Of a DNA stretch of 64,000 nt, positions 28,151-37,667 are shown piece by piece. Below the pieces are notes generated by a model. It was given only the letters and a program-made list of their open reading frames with translations. It searched no databases and was not told where the DNA came from. The translations under genes and the position numbers were made by a program. This DNA comes from Ectorhizobium quercum (GTDB lineage Bacteria > Pseudomonadota > Alphaproteobacteria > Rhizobiales > Rhizobiaceae), in assembly GCF_026552795.1 (NCBI RefSeq), contig NZ_JANFPI010000003.1, positions 558,001 to 622,000 of the forward strand, read 5' to 3'. Every line of letters starts with the position of its first letter. The first letter of the stretch is position 1.

Positions 28151-29509
28151 TCAGCCCTTTTTCCTGGCCGCCTTGATCGCAAGGTTGCGCTCGCGGATGA
28201 CGAGCGCTCGGCCCGGCTTCATCTCCTGCCGGGCGCGGCCGAGCGCCAGCGCTCCATCGGGCACGTCCGCCGTGATCACGCTGCCCGAGGCGACCAGCGC
28301 ATCGTTGCCGACCGTCACGGGCGCGACGAGCGACGAATTGGAGCCGATGAAGGCACGCTCGCCGATCCGGGTCTCGTGCTTGTTCACGCCGTCGTAATTG
28401 CAAGTGATCGTACCCGCGCCGATATTGGCCTCCGCTCCGATGAACGCGTCGCCGATGTAGGTCAAGTGGTTCACCTTCGCGCCTGCTCCGATCTCGGCCT
28501 TCTTGACCTCGCAGAAATTGCCGACCTTCGAGCCTTCCGCCAGACGCGCGCCGGGACGCAGCCGGGCGAAGGGACCGACCGTGGCACCCGGGGCGATATG
28601 GGCGCCCTCGATATGGCAGAAGGCATGGATGACGGCGCCGCCTTCCACCGTGACGCCCGGCCCGAACACGACGTTCGGCTCGATCAGGACGTCCTGGCCG
28701 ATCACCGTGTCATGCGACAGGAACACGGTTTCGGGTGCGATCATGGTGACGCCCGAGAGCATGATGTCTTCGCGCCTGCGCCTTTGCCACAGGTTTTCGA
28801 GAACGGCCAGTTCGGCACGCGTGTTGCAGCCGGTCATTTCCTCCTCCGAGGCCGCGACCATGACGGCATTCCCGCCCGTCAGGCGCACGATCTCGACGAG
28901 ATCGGTCAGATAATATTCGCCCTTGGCGTTGTTGTTGCCGATGCGCTGCAACAGGTCGAGCGCCTTGCGCCCGTTGATCGCCATGATGCCGCTGTTGCAC
29001 CATTTGACGGCCCGCTCTTCATCGGTCGCGTCCTTTTCCTCGCGGATGGCGTAAAGGCGGCCGTTTTCGGTCAGCAGGCGGCCGTAGCCGGTCGGCTTTT
29101 CCGTATGGAAACCGATGACAGCGACATCGTTGCCCTCCGCCAGCTTGCGGCGCGCCTCGATCAGCGGTCCGGGCGTGATGAGCGGCACGTCGCCATAGAC
29201 GACGATCACGTCGTCGTATTCGCGGGAGATGGCCTCGCGCGCCGTCAGGACGGCGTGTCCCGTGCCCAGACGCTGTTCCTGGAAGAAGGAAAGGACGGGC
29301 AGCCCCTCGCCCGACGCGGCAGCCGTGACCTTCTCCGCATCGCGGCCGACGACGAGCGCGGCATCCTGAACGCCAGCGGCGGCGACCGCGCGCACCACGT
29401 GGGAGATCATCGGCAGGCCGGCCACAGGATGCAGGACCTTCGAAAGACCGGATTTCATCCGGGTGCTGTCGCCAGCGGCAAGAATGACGGCCAGACAAGT
29501 GCGAGCCAT
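28151..29509 (-). CDS. glmU: Bifunctional UDP-GlcNAc pyrophosphorylase / glucosamine-1-phosphate acetyltransferase GlmU
   Basis: 452 residues. Catalyses the last two steps to UDP-GlcNAc. The N-terminal uridylyltransferase has [22 protein letters not shown]; the usual Pro before Lys-Val is Ser, as in other rhizobial GlmU proteins I know. The middle has YGDVPLITP and [10 protein letters not shown]. The C-terminal left-handed beta helix has hexapeptide repeats and the acetyltransferase active-site block with [28 protein letters not shown] and [16 protein letters not shown]. Start is MARTCLAV at 29509; MQGRKRF upstream is a poor alternative. Operon partner of glmS. Confidence 0.96.
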   Translation of the reverse strand: MARTCLAVILAAGDSTRMKSGLSKVLHPVAGLPMISHVVRAVAAAGVQDAALVVGRDAEKVTAAASGEGLPVLSFFQEQRLGTGHAVLTAREAISREYDDVIVVYGDVPLITPGPLIEARRKLAEGNDVAVIGFHTEKPTGYGRLLTENGRLYAIREEKDATDEERAVKWCNSGIMAINGRKALDLLQRIGNNNAKGEYYLTDLVEIVRLTGGNAVMVAASEEEMTGCNTRAELAVLENLWQRRRREDIMLSGVTMIAPETVFLSHDTVIGQDVLIEPNVVFGPGVTVEGGAVIHAFCHIEGAHIAPGATVGPFARLRPGARLAEGSKVGNFCEVKKAEIGAGAKVNHLTYIGDAFIGAEANIGAGTITCNYDGVNKHETRIGERAFIGSNSSLVAPVTVGNDALVASGSVITADVPDGALALGRARQEMKPGRALVIRERNLAIKAARKKG

Positions 29510-29649
29510 GAAACGTTTCCTTCCCTGCATGCGAGCGCCGCGCCGGAAATCCGGGGCGCTGTTCGGGCTGTTTTCTACCGGGGAAGGCGATTCCCCTGCC
29601 CCTTTCTATCAGCAGGTCGGGCAGAGACAAAGACCGTGCGCGGGAGCGC

Positions 29650-30366
29650 TCAGGGCGGTGGAAAGCCGGAATGCAGGACCGCTTCCATCGCGGCGAAGGC
29701 AGCGGGAGCATCGCGCTCGCGGATGGAGCAGGCAAGGTCGCGGTAGGCCCCGGCGGCGCGTTCGGCGATTTTCTCCACGAACGCGGCGTCATAGTGGAAA
29801 TGACCGACCAGCGCGGCTTTCAACAGGGATTCCGCCGACTGGATGAACACATTGGCCGAGGCGTCGGCGATGGCGGCGTGAACCTCCATCAGCGTCGAAA
29901 CGACATCCGGCGGGGACAGCGTGCCGGAGAGGAAGGAATGGATCCGGTCCGTGATCGCCTGCACATGCGCGTCGCTGGCATTCGCTGCGGCGAGCGCCGC
30001 CGCACGTGGCTCGAAGGCAAGGCGGATTTCCTGTATCTGCCCCAGAAGGCGGGCATCGATGCCGGATTCGATATACCAGAGCAGGACTTCGGGATCGAAA
30101 TGGTTCCAGTCGCGGCGGCAGCGCACGCTTGTTCCGATCCGCACCCGCGGGCTGATCAGCCCCTTGGCGTCCAGCGTCTTGAGCGCTTCGCGCAGCACCG
30201 TGCGCGAGACCTGAAACCGTTGCGCGAGTTCGGCGTCGCCCGGCAGCAGTCCACCGGCCGGAAAGTGGCCGGACACGATATCCTTTCCCAACTGCTGGAC
30301 GACGCGGGCGTGATTCGTGCCAGCCCGCCGCCCCTTCAGCGCCGCGTCCGGTGTTGGCTTGCGCAC
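29650..30366 (-). CDS. FadR/GntR-family transcriptional regulator
   Basis: 238 residues. The N-terminal winged helix-turn-helix is DIVSGHFPAGGLLPGDAELAQRFQVSRTVLREALKTLDAKGLI (about 30-72), followed by RVRIGTSVRCRRDWNHFDPEVLLWYIE. The C-terminal FCD-type helical ligand domain (about 105-235) has the family pattern IRLAFEPRAAALAAANA and FHYDAAFVEKI, with His residues that would bind a metal and a carboxylate ligand. Such regulators control sugar-acid or amino-acid catabolism. No obvious target gene is adjacent: glmU lies downstream and the ABC operon upstream is separated by a terminator. The ligand is therefore unknown. Confidence 0.85.
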   Translation of the reverse strand: MRKPTPDAALKGRRAGTNHARVVQQLGKDIVSGHFPAGGLLPGDAELAQRFQVSRTVLREALKTLDAKGLISPRVRIGTSVRCRRDWNHFDPEVLLWYIESGIDARLLGQIQEIRLAFEPRAAALAAANASDAHVQAITDRIHSFLSGTLSPPDVVSTLMEVHAAIADASANVFIQSAESLLKAALVGHFHYDAAFVEKIAERAAGAYRDLACSIRERDAPAAFAAMEAVLHSGFPPP

Positions 30367-30489
30367 GTGATGATCATCCCCTCATATGAATTTCGGATGG
30401 CAGGATAACGCATGCGACATGGTTGCAATTTAAAATCGTACTGCGAATAATGACCTGTATCTTATTGTCTTTCGGCGCCAGACGCACGC

Positions 30490-30523
30490 AAAAACAGGCC
30501 CCGCGCCGGAAGACCGGCGCGGG
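30490..30523 (-). terminator. Rho-independent terminator of the BMP-type ABC operon
   Basis: CCCGCGCCGG (30500-30509) pairs with CCGGCGCGGG (30514-30523) over a 4-base loop. On the minus strand a T-run (complement of 30490-30494) follows. It lies 28 bases after the binding-protein stop and separates that operon from the FadR-type gene. Confidence 0.85.
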
Positions 30524-30550
30524 TTCACAGCAAAGGCTAGGCCGGCCGGA

Positions 30551-31624
30551 TCAGTTCGGCAGCGTGTCGTCGACGCCGGCGACGTAGAAGTTCATGCCGA
30601 GCAGAACGCCGTCCTCGGCCTTTTCGCCTTCCTTGAGCCATTCGGAACCGTCCTGCTTGTTGATCGGGCCGGTGAACGGATGCAACTCTCCGGACTTGAT
30701 CTTGGCTTCGGTGTCCTCGGCCAGCGTCTTCACGTCGTCAGGCATGTTGGTATAGGGAGCCATCGTCAGGATGCCGTCCTTCAGGCCGTCCCAGACCGAC
30801 TCGGTTTTCCACGTGCCGTCGATCAGGGCGTTGACGCGCTTGATGTAATAGGCGCCCCAGGTGTCGACGATGGCGGTCAGCTGCGTGGTCGGCCCGGCCG
30901 CGATCATGTCGGACGCCTGGCCGAACGCCTTGATGCCGCGCTCGGCCGCGACCTGCATCGGCGCGGTCGTGTCGGTGTGCTGTGTCAGGATATCGACGCC
31001 CTGGTCGATCAGGGCCTTGGCGGCGTCGGCTTCCTTGCCCGGGTCGAACCAGGTGTTGGCCCACACGACCTTGACCTTGAAGTCCGGGTTGACCGACTGC
31101 GCGCCGAGCAGGAAGGCGTTGATGCCCATCACGACTTCCGGGATCGGGAAGGAGGCGATGTAACCGGCCACGCCCTTTTCGGAGAGCTTGGCGGCGATCT
31201 GGCCCTGAATGTAACGACCTTCGTAGAAACGCGAATTGTAGGTCGCGACATTCTCGGCCGATTTGTAGCCGGTCGCGTGTTCGAACTTCACGTCCGGGAA
31301 CTTCTCGGCCACTTTCACCGTGGCGTCCATGAAGCCGAAGGAGGTGGTGAAGACAAGATTGCAGCCCGAGCGGGCCATGCGCTCGATGGCGCGTTCGGCG
31401 TCGGGGCCTTCTGGAATGTTTTCCAGATAGGACGTCTCGATCTTGTCGCCGAGAGCCTTTTCCAGCTCCAGGCGGCCGATGTCGTGGGCCTGGGTCCAGC
31501 CGCCGTCGGTCTTGGAACCGACATAGACGAAGCAGATCTTCTGCTTGTCCTCAGCCGAAGCGGTGGTGGCGAGACCGCCGAGAAGCGCCGCCGATGCGGC
31601 CAGGGTAATGAACAGTTTCTTCAT
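30551..31624 (-). CDS. BMP-family (nucleoside-type) ABC transporter substrate-binding protein
   Basis: 357 residues with a Sec signal peptide (MKKLFITLAASAALLGGLATTASA, cleavage near 24-25) and no lipobox cysteine. The mature part is a BMP/PnrA-family binding protein: KICFVYVGSKTDGGWTQAHDIGR at the start of the fold, FTTSFGFMDATVKVAEKFPDVKFEHATGY, GYIASFPIPEVVMGINAFLLGA and the TQHTDTTAPMQVAAERG ligand region. BMP proteins deliver purine nucleosides or related compounds to a YufOPQ/NupABC-type importer. The three upstream genes are exactly that ATPase and two permeases, so this is the last gene of a four-gene operon ended by a terminator. The exact nucleoside is not known. Confidence 0.9.
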   Translation of the reverse strand: MKKLFITLAASAALLGGLATTASAEDKQKICFVYVGSKTDGGWTQAHDIGRLELEKALGDKIETSYLENIPEGPDAERAIERMARSGCNLVFTTSFGFMDATVKVAEKFPDVKFEHATGYKSAENVATYNSRFYEGRYIQGQIAAKLSEKGVAGYIASFPIPEVVMGINAFLLGAQSVNPDFKVKVVWANTWFDPGKEADAAKALIDQGVDILTQHTDTTAPMQVAAERGIKAFGQASDMIAAGPTTQLTAIVDTWGAYYIKRVNALIDGTWKTESVWDGLKDGILTMAPYTNMPDDVKTLAEDTEAKIKSGELHPFTGPINKQDGSEWLKEGEKAEDGVLLGMNFYVAGVDDTLPN

Positions 31625-31679
31625 GATGACCTCTGCTGGAAGTTGATGACCTGTATGGTTTCGGTGAACCGGCCCGCCG

Positions 31680-32597
31680 TCAGCGGTCCGGGACGAAGGA
31701 TTTGCCGAGCGACGCCGGCGTATTGATGAGCGTCATGCGTCGATTATGCGAGATCAGGATCAGGACTACAACCGTTGCGACATAAGGCAATGCCGACAGG
31801 AACTGCGACGGAATGCCCAGGCCCAGGGCCTGCGCGTGAAGCTGGCCGATCGTCACCGCGCCGAAGAGATAGCCGCCTGCCAGAACCCGCCACGGACGCC
31901 AGGATGCGAAGACGACCAGCGCCAGCGCGATCCAGCCGCGCCCGGCCGTCATGTTCTCGGTCCATTGCGGCGTATAGATCAGCGAAAGCTGCGCTCCGGC
32001 CAGACCGGCGCAGGCGCCGCCGAACATCACGGCGAGATAGCGCAGCCTGATGACGTTGATGCCGAGCGCATGCGCCGAGGCATGGCTGTCGCCCACGGCG
32101 CGCAGCTTGAGGCCGGCCCGGCTGCTGAAGAGAAACCAGTTCACGCCGATGACCAGCGCGATCGACAGATAGAAGATCAGGTCCTGCCGGAAGAGCAGCG
32201 GCCCGACGACCGGGATGTCGCTCAGCAGCGGGATGGCGATCTGCGGCAGCTTGATGCCCGGCTGCCCGACGAAAGGCTCGCCCGCCATGCCGGATACACC
32301 AAGCCCGAGGATCGTCAGGGCAAGGCCGGTGGCGACCTGATTGGCGACGAGCGTCAGCGTCAGGAAACCGAAAAGCAGCGAGAACAGCCCCCCCGAAACG
32401 ATGCCGGCGATCACGCCGAGATAGGGCGAGCCGGTGAGCGCCGTCGCGGCAAATGCCGCCACCGCGCCCATCACCATCATGCCTTCGACCCCGAGGTTGA
32501 GCACGCCGGCTCTTTCCGTCACCAGTTCGCCCAGCGAGGCGAGCACGAGCGGCGTGGCGGCGGTGATGACGGTGAGAAGGATGGCTTCGACGATCAT
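31680..32597 (-). CDS. ABC transporter permease (BMP/nucleoside system), second subunit
   Basis: 305 residues, about nine membrane helices of the BPD_transp_2 family. The opening is MIVEAILLTVITAATPLVLASLGELVTERAGVLNLGVEGMMVMGAVAAF, with the ERAGVLNLGVEGMM signature of YufQ/NupC-type subunits. The later EAA-like loop region is AHALGINVIRLRYLAVMFGGACAGLAGA. The ATG at 32595-32597 is preferred; the longer frame upstream has no membrane-protein character. The start overlaps the stop of the first permease by four bases, so they are translationally coupled. 55 bases separate it from the binding-protein gene. Confidence 0.9.
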   Translation of the reverse strand: MIVEAILLTVITAATPLVLASLGELVTERAGVLNLGVEGMMVMGAVAAFAATALTGSPYLGVIAGIVSGGLFSLLFGFLTLTLVANQVATGLALTILGLGVSGMAGEPFVGQPGIKLPQIAIPLLSDIPVVGPLLFRQDLIFYLSIALVIGVNWFLFSSRAGLKLRAVGDSHASAHALGINVIRLRYLAVMFGGACAGLAGAQLSLIYTPQWTENMTAGRGWIALALVVFASWRPWRVLAGGYLFGAVTIGQLHAQALGLGIPSQFLSALPYVATVVVLILISHNRRMTLINTPASLGKSFVPDR

Positions 32598-33685
32598 TGG
32601 GAACCTCCCGCCGCCGCGCTCCGCCCGCGGAAGACGAGCCTGATGCGATAAAGGATGAGCGTGTCGCAGGACAGTACGAAGAACAGCAGCAATCCCTGGA
32701 ACACGCGCGTCACCTTGTCCGATACGCCGATCGAAAGCTGCGCCGCCTCGCCGCCCAGATAGGTCAGGGCGAGGACGAGACCGGCGGCGACGATTCCGAA
32801 GGGGTTCAGACGGCCGAGGAACGCGACGATGATGGCCGTGAAGCCGTAGCCGGGGGAGATGACCGGGCGCAGCTGGCCGATGGCTCCCGATACTTCGGAA
32901 ATGCCGGCGAGCCCGGCAAGCGCGCCGGAAAACAGCATCGAGAACCAGATCATGCCGCGGGCGGAGAAGCCGGCGAAGCGCCCTGCCCGCTCGGACTGGC
33001 CGAGAACGGAGACCTGAAAGCCCTTCAGCGTGTATTTCATCATGAAGGCGACGGCGACGGCGGCGATGATCGCAAAGCCGAAGCCCCAATGGGCGCGGCC
33101 GGAGGCGAACATTTCCGGCAGAACCGCGACCTGCGCGAATTGCCGCGTTTCCGGGAAATTGAAGCCGGCCGGGTTGCGCCACGGACCACGCACCAGCCAG
33201 TCGAGGAAAAGCTGTGCGACATAGACCAGCATCAGGCTTGTCAGGATTTCGTTGGTGTTGAAATGCGCCTTCAGAAGGGCAGGAATCGCGGCGAACAGCG
33301 CACCGCCGATCACCCCCATGACCAGCATGGGCACGAGAAGCCATTCCGGCTGCCAGCCATGCACGACGACCGGAAGGAACGACCCGGCGATCGCCCCGGC
33401 GATGAACTGGCCTTCGGCGCCGATGTTCCAGTTGTTGGAGCGATAACAGATCGACAAGCCGACGGCGATCAGGATCAGCGGCGCCGCCTTGATCGCCAGT
33501 TCGTGAAGCGACCAGACCTCCAGCAGCGGCTCGATGAAGAACGCATAGAGCGCATCGACCGGGCTCTTGCCGAGCGCTACGAACATGACGGCGCCGGCGA
33601 CGATCGTCAGCACAAACGCCAGCAGCGGCGAAACCACCATGAAGAATTTCGAAAGGCGCGGCCTTTTTTCCAGCTCAATGCGCAT
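32594..33685 (-). CDS. ABC transporter permease (BMP/nucleoside system), first subunit
   Basis: 363 residues, BPD_transp_2 family, YufP/NupB type. A basic cytoplasmic start (MRIELEKRPRLSKFF) is followed by 8-10 helices, the conserved AAPLILIAVGLSICYRSNNWNIGAEGQFIAGAIAG block and the loop FAGFSARGMIWFSMLFSGALAGLAGI. Its start overlaps the ATPase gene end by 11 bases and its stop overlaps the second permease start by four, giving a tightly packed operon. With its partner it forms the membrane channel for a nucleoside-like substrate. Confidence 0.9.
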   Translation of the reverse strand: MRIELEKRPRLSKFFMVVSPLLAFVLTIVAGAVMFVALGKSPVDALYAFFIEPLLEVWSLHELAIKAAPLILIAVGLSICYRSNNWNIGAEGQFIAGAIAGSFLPVVVHGWQPEWLLVPMLVMGVIGGALFAAIPALLKAHFNTNEILTSLMLVYVAQLFLDWLVRGPWRNPAGFNFPETRQFAQVAVLPEMFASGRAHWGFGFAIIAAVAVAFMMKYTLKGFQVSVLGQSERAGRFAGFSARGMIWFSMLFSGALAGLAGISEVSGAIGQLRPVISPGYGFTAIIVAFLGRLNPFGIVAAGLVLALTYLGGEAAQLSIGVSDKVTRVFQGLLLFFVLSCDTLILYRIRLVFRGRSAAAGGSQ

Positions 33686-35240
33686 GGGCGCTCTCCGCTT
33701 TGCCGCTGTCTTCGTGCATGCCGCCCATCAGGAGACCGATCTTTTCCAGGCTCATCTCGCCCGCCGGGCGGGGTTCCGAAAGCCGCCCCTCGGAAATGAC
33801 GGCGATCCGGCTGGCCACCTCGAAAATCTCGTCGAGATCCTGGCTGATGACGACCACGGCGGAGCCGCTGCGGGCCAGATCGACGAGCGCCTGACGGATG
33901 CGGCTTGCCGCGCCGGCATCCACGCCCCAGGTCGGCTGGTTCACGATCAGCACGGAGGGCTGGCGATCGAGTTCGCGGCCGACGATGAATTTCTGGAGAT
34001 TGCCGCCCGAGAGCGATCCGGCCGGCGGATCCTCGCTCGCCTTGCGCACGTCCATTTCCTCGCTGATGCGTCTGGAGGCCGCTGCAAGGGTGCCGTGACG
34101 GATCACGCCGAGCGGCCCGCCGCCGAGAAAGGCGCGGCGGTCCGACTGGTTTCGCGCCAGAAGCAGGTTCTCTGACAGCGTCATGGCGGCGACGGCGGCA
34201 TGGCCTTGACGCTCCTCGGGAACGAATCCGGCACCGAGCAGGCGGCGGCGTGTGATGCCGAGATTGCCCGCCGCCCTGCCGCACAGGAAGACCGCTTCAT
34301 TGTCGGCCTGCGGATATTCGCCGGACAGCGCGTCGAACAACTCGCCCTGGCCGTTGCCCGCCACGCCCGCAATCGCCAGCACCTCGCCGGCGCGCACCGT
34401 GAACGAGATGTCCCGGAGCGACACGGCAAAAGGCGTGCGGGCGGGAACGGAAAGGTGGCGCACGTCGAGCTTCACCTCGCCCGGCGCACCGCCTTCGTCA
34501 CGCTCGACGCTCGCCACCTCGGCGCCGACCATCATGCGGGCCAGCGAAGCCGGTGTTTCGTTCTTCGGATCGCAGGCGCCGTTGACTTTGCCGTGGCGCA
34601 GCACCGTCGCGCGGTCGCAGATGCGCTGCACCTCCTCCAGCCGATGGCTGATATAGAGGACGGAACGGCCCTCGGCCTTCAGTTTTTCCAGCGTTTCGAA
34701 AAGCCTGTCGGCTTCCTGCGGCGTGAGGACCGACGTCGGCTCGTCGAGAATGATGAGGCGCGGGTTCTGGAGAAGCGCCCGGACGATCTCGATGCGCTGG
34801 CGCTCGCCGACCGAAAGATCGGCCACATGGGCGGAGGGATCGAGCGGCAGGCCATATTGCCTCGACAGGGCGGCGGCCTGCTCGGCGATCTTCTGCAACG
34901 GAACGGCATCGTCCAGCGAAAGCGCGATATTTTCCGCGACGGTCAGCGCTTCGAAAAGGGAGAAATGCTGGAAGACCATGCCGATGCCCAGACGGCGCGC
35001 TTCGCCGGGGGACCCGATGGACACGGCTTTTCCGTTCCAGACGATCTCGCCGGAACTGGGGCTGAGAACGCCAAAAAGCATCTTGACGAGCGTGGACTTC
35101 CCGGCGCCGTTCTCGCCGAGAAGCGCGTGGATTTCCCCTGGCTTGATTTCGAGGTCGATACCGTTACACGCGGCGAAAGTGCCGAAAAGCTTCGTCAGCT
35201 TGCGAACGGACAACAGCGGGACAGCGGCCGCTTCTGGCAT
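33675..35240 (-). CDS. ABC transporter ATP-binding protein, tandem domains (BMP/nucleoside system)
   Basis: 521 residues with two ABC domains, the YufO/NupA arrangement. The first domain has LLGENGAGKSTLVKML (Walker A, about 38-53), LSVGERQRIEIVRAL (variant signature) and LIILDEPTSVLTPQEADRLF. The second has a degenerate Walker A (AIAGVAGNGQGELFDAL), LSGGNLQKFIVGREL and LIVNQPTWGVDAG in place of a canonical Walker B (Asn-Gln instead of Asp-Glu). This degeneration is normal for the second domain in this subfamily. It is the first gene of the operon; a 168-base gap separates it from pcs, which is on the same strand. No operator is recognised. Confidence 0.92.
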   Translation of the reverse strand: MPEAAAVPLLSVRKLTKLFGTFAACNGIDLEIKPGEIHALLGENGAGKSTLVKMLFGVLSPSSGEIVWNGKAVSIGSPGEARRLGIGMVFQHFSLFEALTVAENIALSLDDAVPLQKIAEQAAALSRQYGLPLDPSAHVADLSVGERQRIEIVRALLQNPRLIILDEPTSVLTPQEADRLFETLEKLKAEGRSVLYISHRLEEVQRICDRATVLRHGKVNGACDPKNETPASLARMMVGAEVASVERDEGGAPGEVKLDVRHLSVPARTPFAVSLRDISFTVRAGEVLAIAGVAGNGQGELFDALSGEYPQADNEAVFLCGRAAGNLGITRRRLLGAGFVPEERQGHAAVAAMTLSENLLLARNQSDRRAFLGGGPLGVIRHGTLAAASRRISEEMDVRKASEDPPAGSLSGGNLQKFIVGRELDRQPSVLIVNQPTWGVDAGAASRIRQALVDLARSGSAVVVISQDLDEIFEVASRIAVISEGRLSEPRPAGEMSLEKIGLLMGGMHEDSGKAESAHAH

Positions 35241-35408
35241 ACCTTATCTTTTCCCCTCGGCCGTGGCTGATGAACTCTTGCAGGTTCCTCTTTAAGCGCC
35301 GGCATCAATTTGTCCCTTGGAACCTGCCATTATTGACCATTCGGACAAAACTTATGCAAGCCTTTTTTTTAATCACACACCGCATGGACACGTCGGCGCC
35401 GACACCGT

Positions 35409-36134
35409 TCATTTGCGGCCAAGAGCCGGGAAAAGCTGAAGGACCGCTCCGATTCCGTAAAGGTACAGACCACTTGCCGCAATGCCCGCCTTCAACCAGA
35501 AGGGGGTCTGGAAACCTGCAAGCAGCGCATAGACGCCAAGTCCCGCCCAGATGAAGAAGACCGTCAGGTTCAGCGCCCGCAGCCGCCTGACGCGGACCGG
35601 ATGCAGGAAATGGATTGGCAGGAACGTCAGAACCACCGAAAACACCACCACCAGGCTCGCCGTCACCATGTCGGCCTCGACGACGAACAAGGTGAAGATC
35701 ACCATGTTCCACACGACGGGAAATCCGGAAAAGAAGTATTCGTCGGTCTTCATGCCCATATCGGCATAATAGATGGCGCTGGAGACGACGATGGCGCCGC
35801 CGGCGAAAAACGACCAGGGTTCACCGATCATGCCGCTCTGGTAGAGCGCGAAGGCGGGCAGCAGGACATAGGTCACATAGTCGATGATATTGTCCAGCGT
35901 ATCGCCCGACCAGTTCGGCAGCACTTCCTTGACCCGCACCCGGCGCGCGATCGGCCCGTCGATTCCATCGACGAAGAGTGCGGCCGCCAACCACCAGAAC
36001 ATGGAAACGAAATCCTTCTCCGCCGCGGCGAGAACGCCGAGAAACGCCAGAAACGAACCCGATGCCGTCAGGATGTGAACGGAAAACGCGCGGATCTCCG
36101 CATAGGGTACCCGCCTGTAATTGAATATTCTCAT
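35409..36134 (-). CDS. pcs: Phosphatidylcholine synthase Pcs
   Basis: 241 residues, multi-pass inner-membrane enzyme that makes phosphatidylcholine directly from CDP-diacylglycerol and choline. The CDP-alcohol phosphotransferase motif is visible as DG-x2-AR (Asp59 to Arg64), twelve residues, then G-x3-D-x3-D (Gly77, Asp81, Asp85). The twelve-residue spacer is the modified form typical of Pcs rather than the eight of the general family. The N-terminus MRIFNYRRVPYAEIRAFSVHILTASGSFLAFLGV and the DEYFFSGFPVVWNMVIF block agree with rhizobial Pcs. About seven helices are seen. A gene largely limited to bacteria that interact with eukaryotes and take up host choline. Confidence 0.95.
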   Translation of the reverse strand: MRIFNYRRVPYAEIRAFSVHILTASGSFLAFLGVLAAAEKDFVSMFWWLAAALFVDGIDGPIARRVRVKEVLPNWSGDTLDNIIDYVTYVLLPAFALYQSGMIGEPWSFFAGGAIVVSSAIYYADMGMKTDEYFFSGFPVVWNMVIFTLFVVEADMVTASLVVVFSVVLTFLPIHFLHPVRVRRLRALNLTVFFIWAGLGVYALLAGFQTPFWLKAGIAASGLYLYGIGAVLQLFPALGRK

Positions 36135-36333
36135 GCCTGCCGCCCTTTGAGACGCTGCCCGCCGCGTGTTCCATCTGCTTCTAGAACGAAATCGTCAGGA
36201 TAGGAAAGGCGCATTGCCGTTTTTCAGCAGGCCCGTACAGGTTGAAAAGTGCGCCGATGCGCGTTTGCCGCATGGAAATTCACCGTCAGGGCGCATAGAC
36301 TGACTCCTAACGAAACGGTTTGGGAGAGCTAAC

Positions 36334-37539
36334 ATGGCGAAGTTCGAAACGGCGGTCGCGGGCGGCGGGCTCGCAGGCTTCATTGCTGCGCTGGCGCTGG
36401 CCCGTTCGGGCCGTTCGGTGGCGTTGATCGCGCCGGCCCCCTCGGTCGAGGATCATCGCACCACCGCGCTGATGGACCAGTCGGTCCGCTTCATGGAACG
36501 GCTTGGCCTCTGGGACCGCGTCTCGCCGGATGCGGCGGCGCTGTCCACCATGCAGATCATCGACGGCACGTCGCGCCTGATCCGCGCTCCCATCGCCCGG
36601 TTCCGCTCGTCCGACATCGGCATTGCCGCCTTCGGCTACAATTTCGTCAACATCAGCCTGCTGAAGGCGCTGGCCGATGCGGTGGCCGCCGAGCCGAACA
36701 TCGCCCGCCGTACGGCGTTCGTCGAAACGGTGTCGCTCGAACGCGATGCGGTGCATCTGTCGCTGTCCGACGGAGACACCATCGAGGCCGCGTTCGTCGT
36801 TGGGGCCGATGGCCGCAAGTCGGCGATTCGGGAGGCCGCCGGCATCGGCGTCAGGACCTGGGCCTATCCGCAGACGGCAGTCGTGCTGAATTTCGCCCAC
36901 ACCCTTCCCCACGGCAACACCTCCACCGAATTTCATACCGAAACCGGGCCGTTCACGCAGGTGCCGCTGCCCGGCAACCGGTCGAGCCTCGTCTGGGTCG
37001 TTCGCCCGCAGGAGGCCGAGGAACTCTGCGCGCTGCCCGCCGATGAACTGAGCCGCAGGGTCGAGGCGCGGATGCAGTCCATGCTGGGCAAGGTTTCCGT
37101 CGAGGACGGCGTGCAGGCATGGCCGCTTTCGAGCCTCGTCGCCAAGCGCTTCGGCAAGGGCCGAATCGCGCTGGTCGGCGAGGCCGCCCACGCTTTTCCG
37201 CCGATCGGTGCCCAGGGGCTCAACCTGTCGCTGCGCGACATCATGACGCTGAGCGAAATTCTCGGCACGGTTCGCGAGCGCCCGGTTCCCGCCGATGCGG
37301 GCGACCGCTTCGACCGCCGCCGCCGCCTGGACGTTCTGAGCCGGACCTACAGCGTCGATATCCTGAACCGTTCGCTGCTCTCCGGCTTCCTGCCGGTTCA
37401 GATGGTGCGCGCCGCCGGTCTGCACCTGTTGTCCGGCTTCACGCCGCTACGCAACATGCTGATGCGCGAAGGCGTCGAGCCGGGCCGCGGTTTCCGCGCC
37501 CTGCCCTCCCTTCTCAAGGAAGCCGTGACCCGGCGCTGA
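36334..37539 (+). CDS. UbiH/UbiF/COQ6-family FAD-dependent monooxygenase
   Basis: 401 residues. The flavin-binding opening is VAGGGLAGFIAALALARSGRSVALI (GxGxxG), the middle contains FVVGADGRKSAIREAAGI (DG motif), and the second FAD block is GRIALVGEAAHAFPPIGAQGLNLSLRDI (GD/GE-AAH...PxxGxGxN type). This is the architecture of ubiquinone-ring hydroxylases of the UbiH/F/I/L group. Which ring position it hydroxylates cannot be told from sequence. Note Glu in place of the commoner Asp in LVGEAAH. No ubi neighbours are present. It converges on ccdA with about 130 bases between. Confidence 0.88.
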   Translation: MAKFETAVAGGGLAGFIAALALARSGRSVALIAPAPSVEDHRTTALMDQSVRFMERLGLWDRVSPDAAALSTMQIIDGTSRLIRAPIARFRSSDIGIAAFGYNFVNISLLKALADAVAAEPNIARRTAFVETVSLERDAVHLSLSDGDTIEAAFVVGADGRKSAIREAAGIGVRTWAYPQTAVVLNFAHTLPHGNTSTEFHTETGPFTQVPLPGNRSSLVWVVRPQEAEELCALPADELSRRVEARMQSMLGKVSVEDGVQAWPLSSLVAKRFGKGRIALVGEAAHAFPPIGAQGLNLSLRDIMTLSEILGTVRERPVPADAGDRFDRRRRLDVLSRTYSVDILNRSLLSGFLPVQMVRAAGLHLLSGFTPLRNMLMREGVEPGRGFRALPSLLKEAVTRR

Positions 37540-37667
37540 TATGCACCTGCCCGCCGGTTCGAAGCCGGCCGGCGTGGAGGAAACCCGATGGCGTCGGGCC
37601 GAAAAAGGACATGAGCATCCCGGCGATTCCTGCCATGCACGGCGTTTCCGATTCGGGCCTGCCGCGT

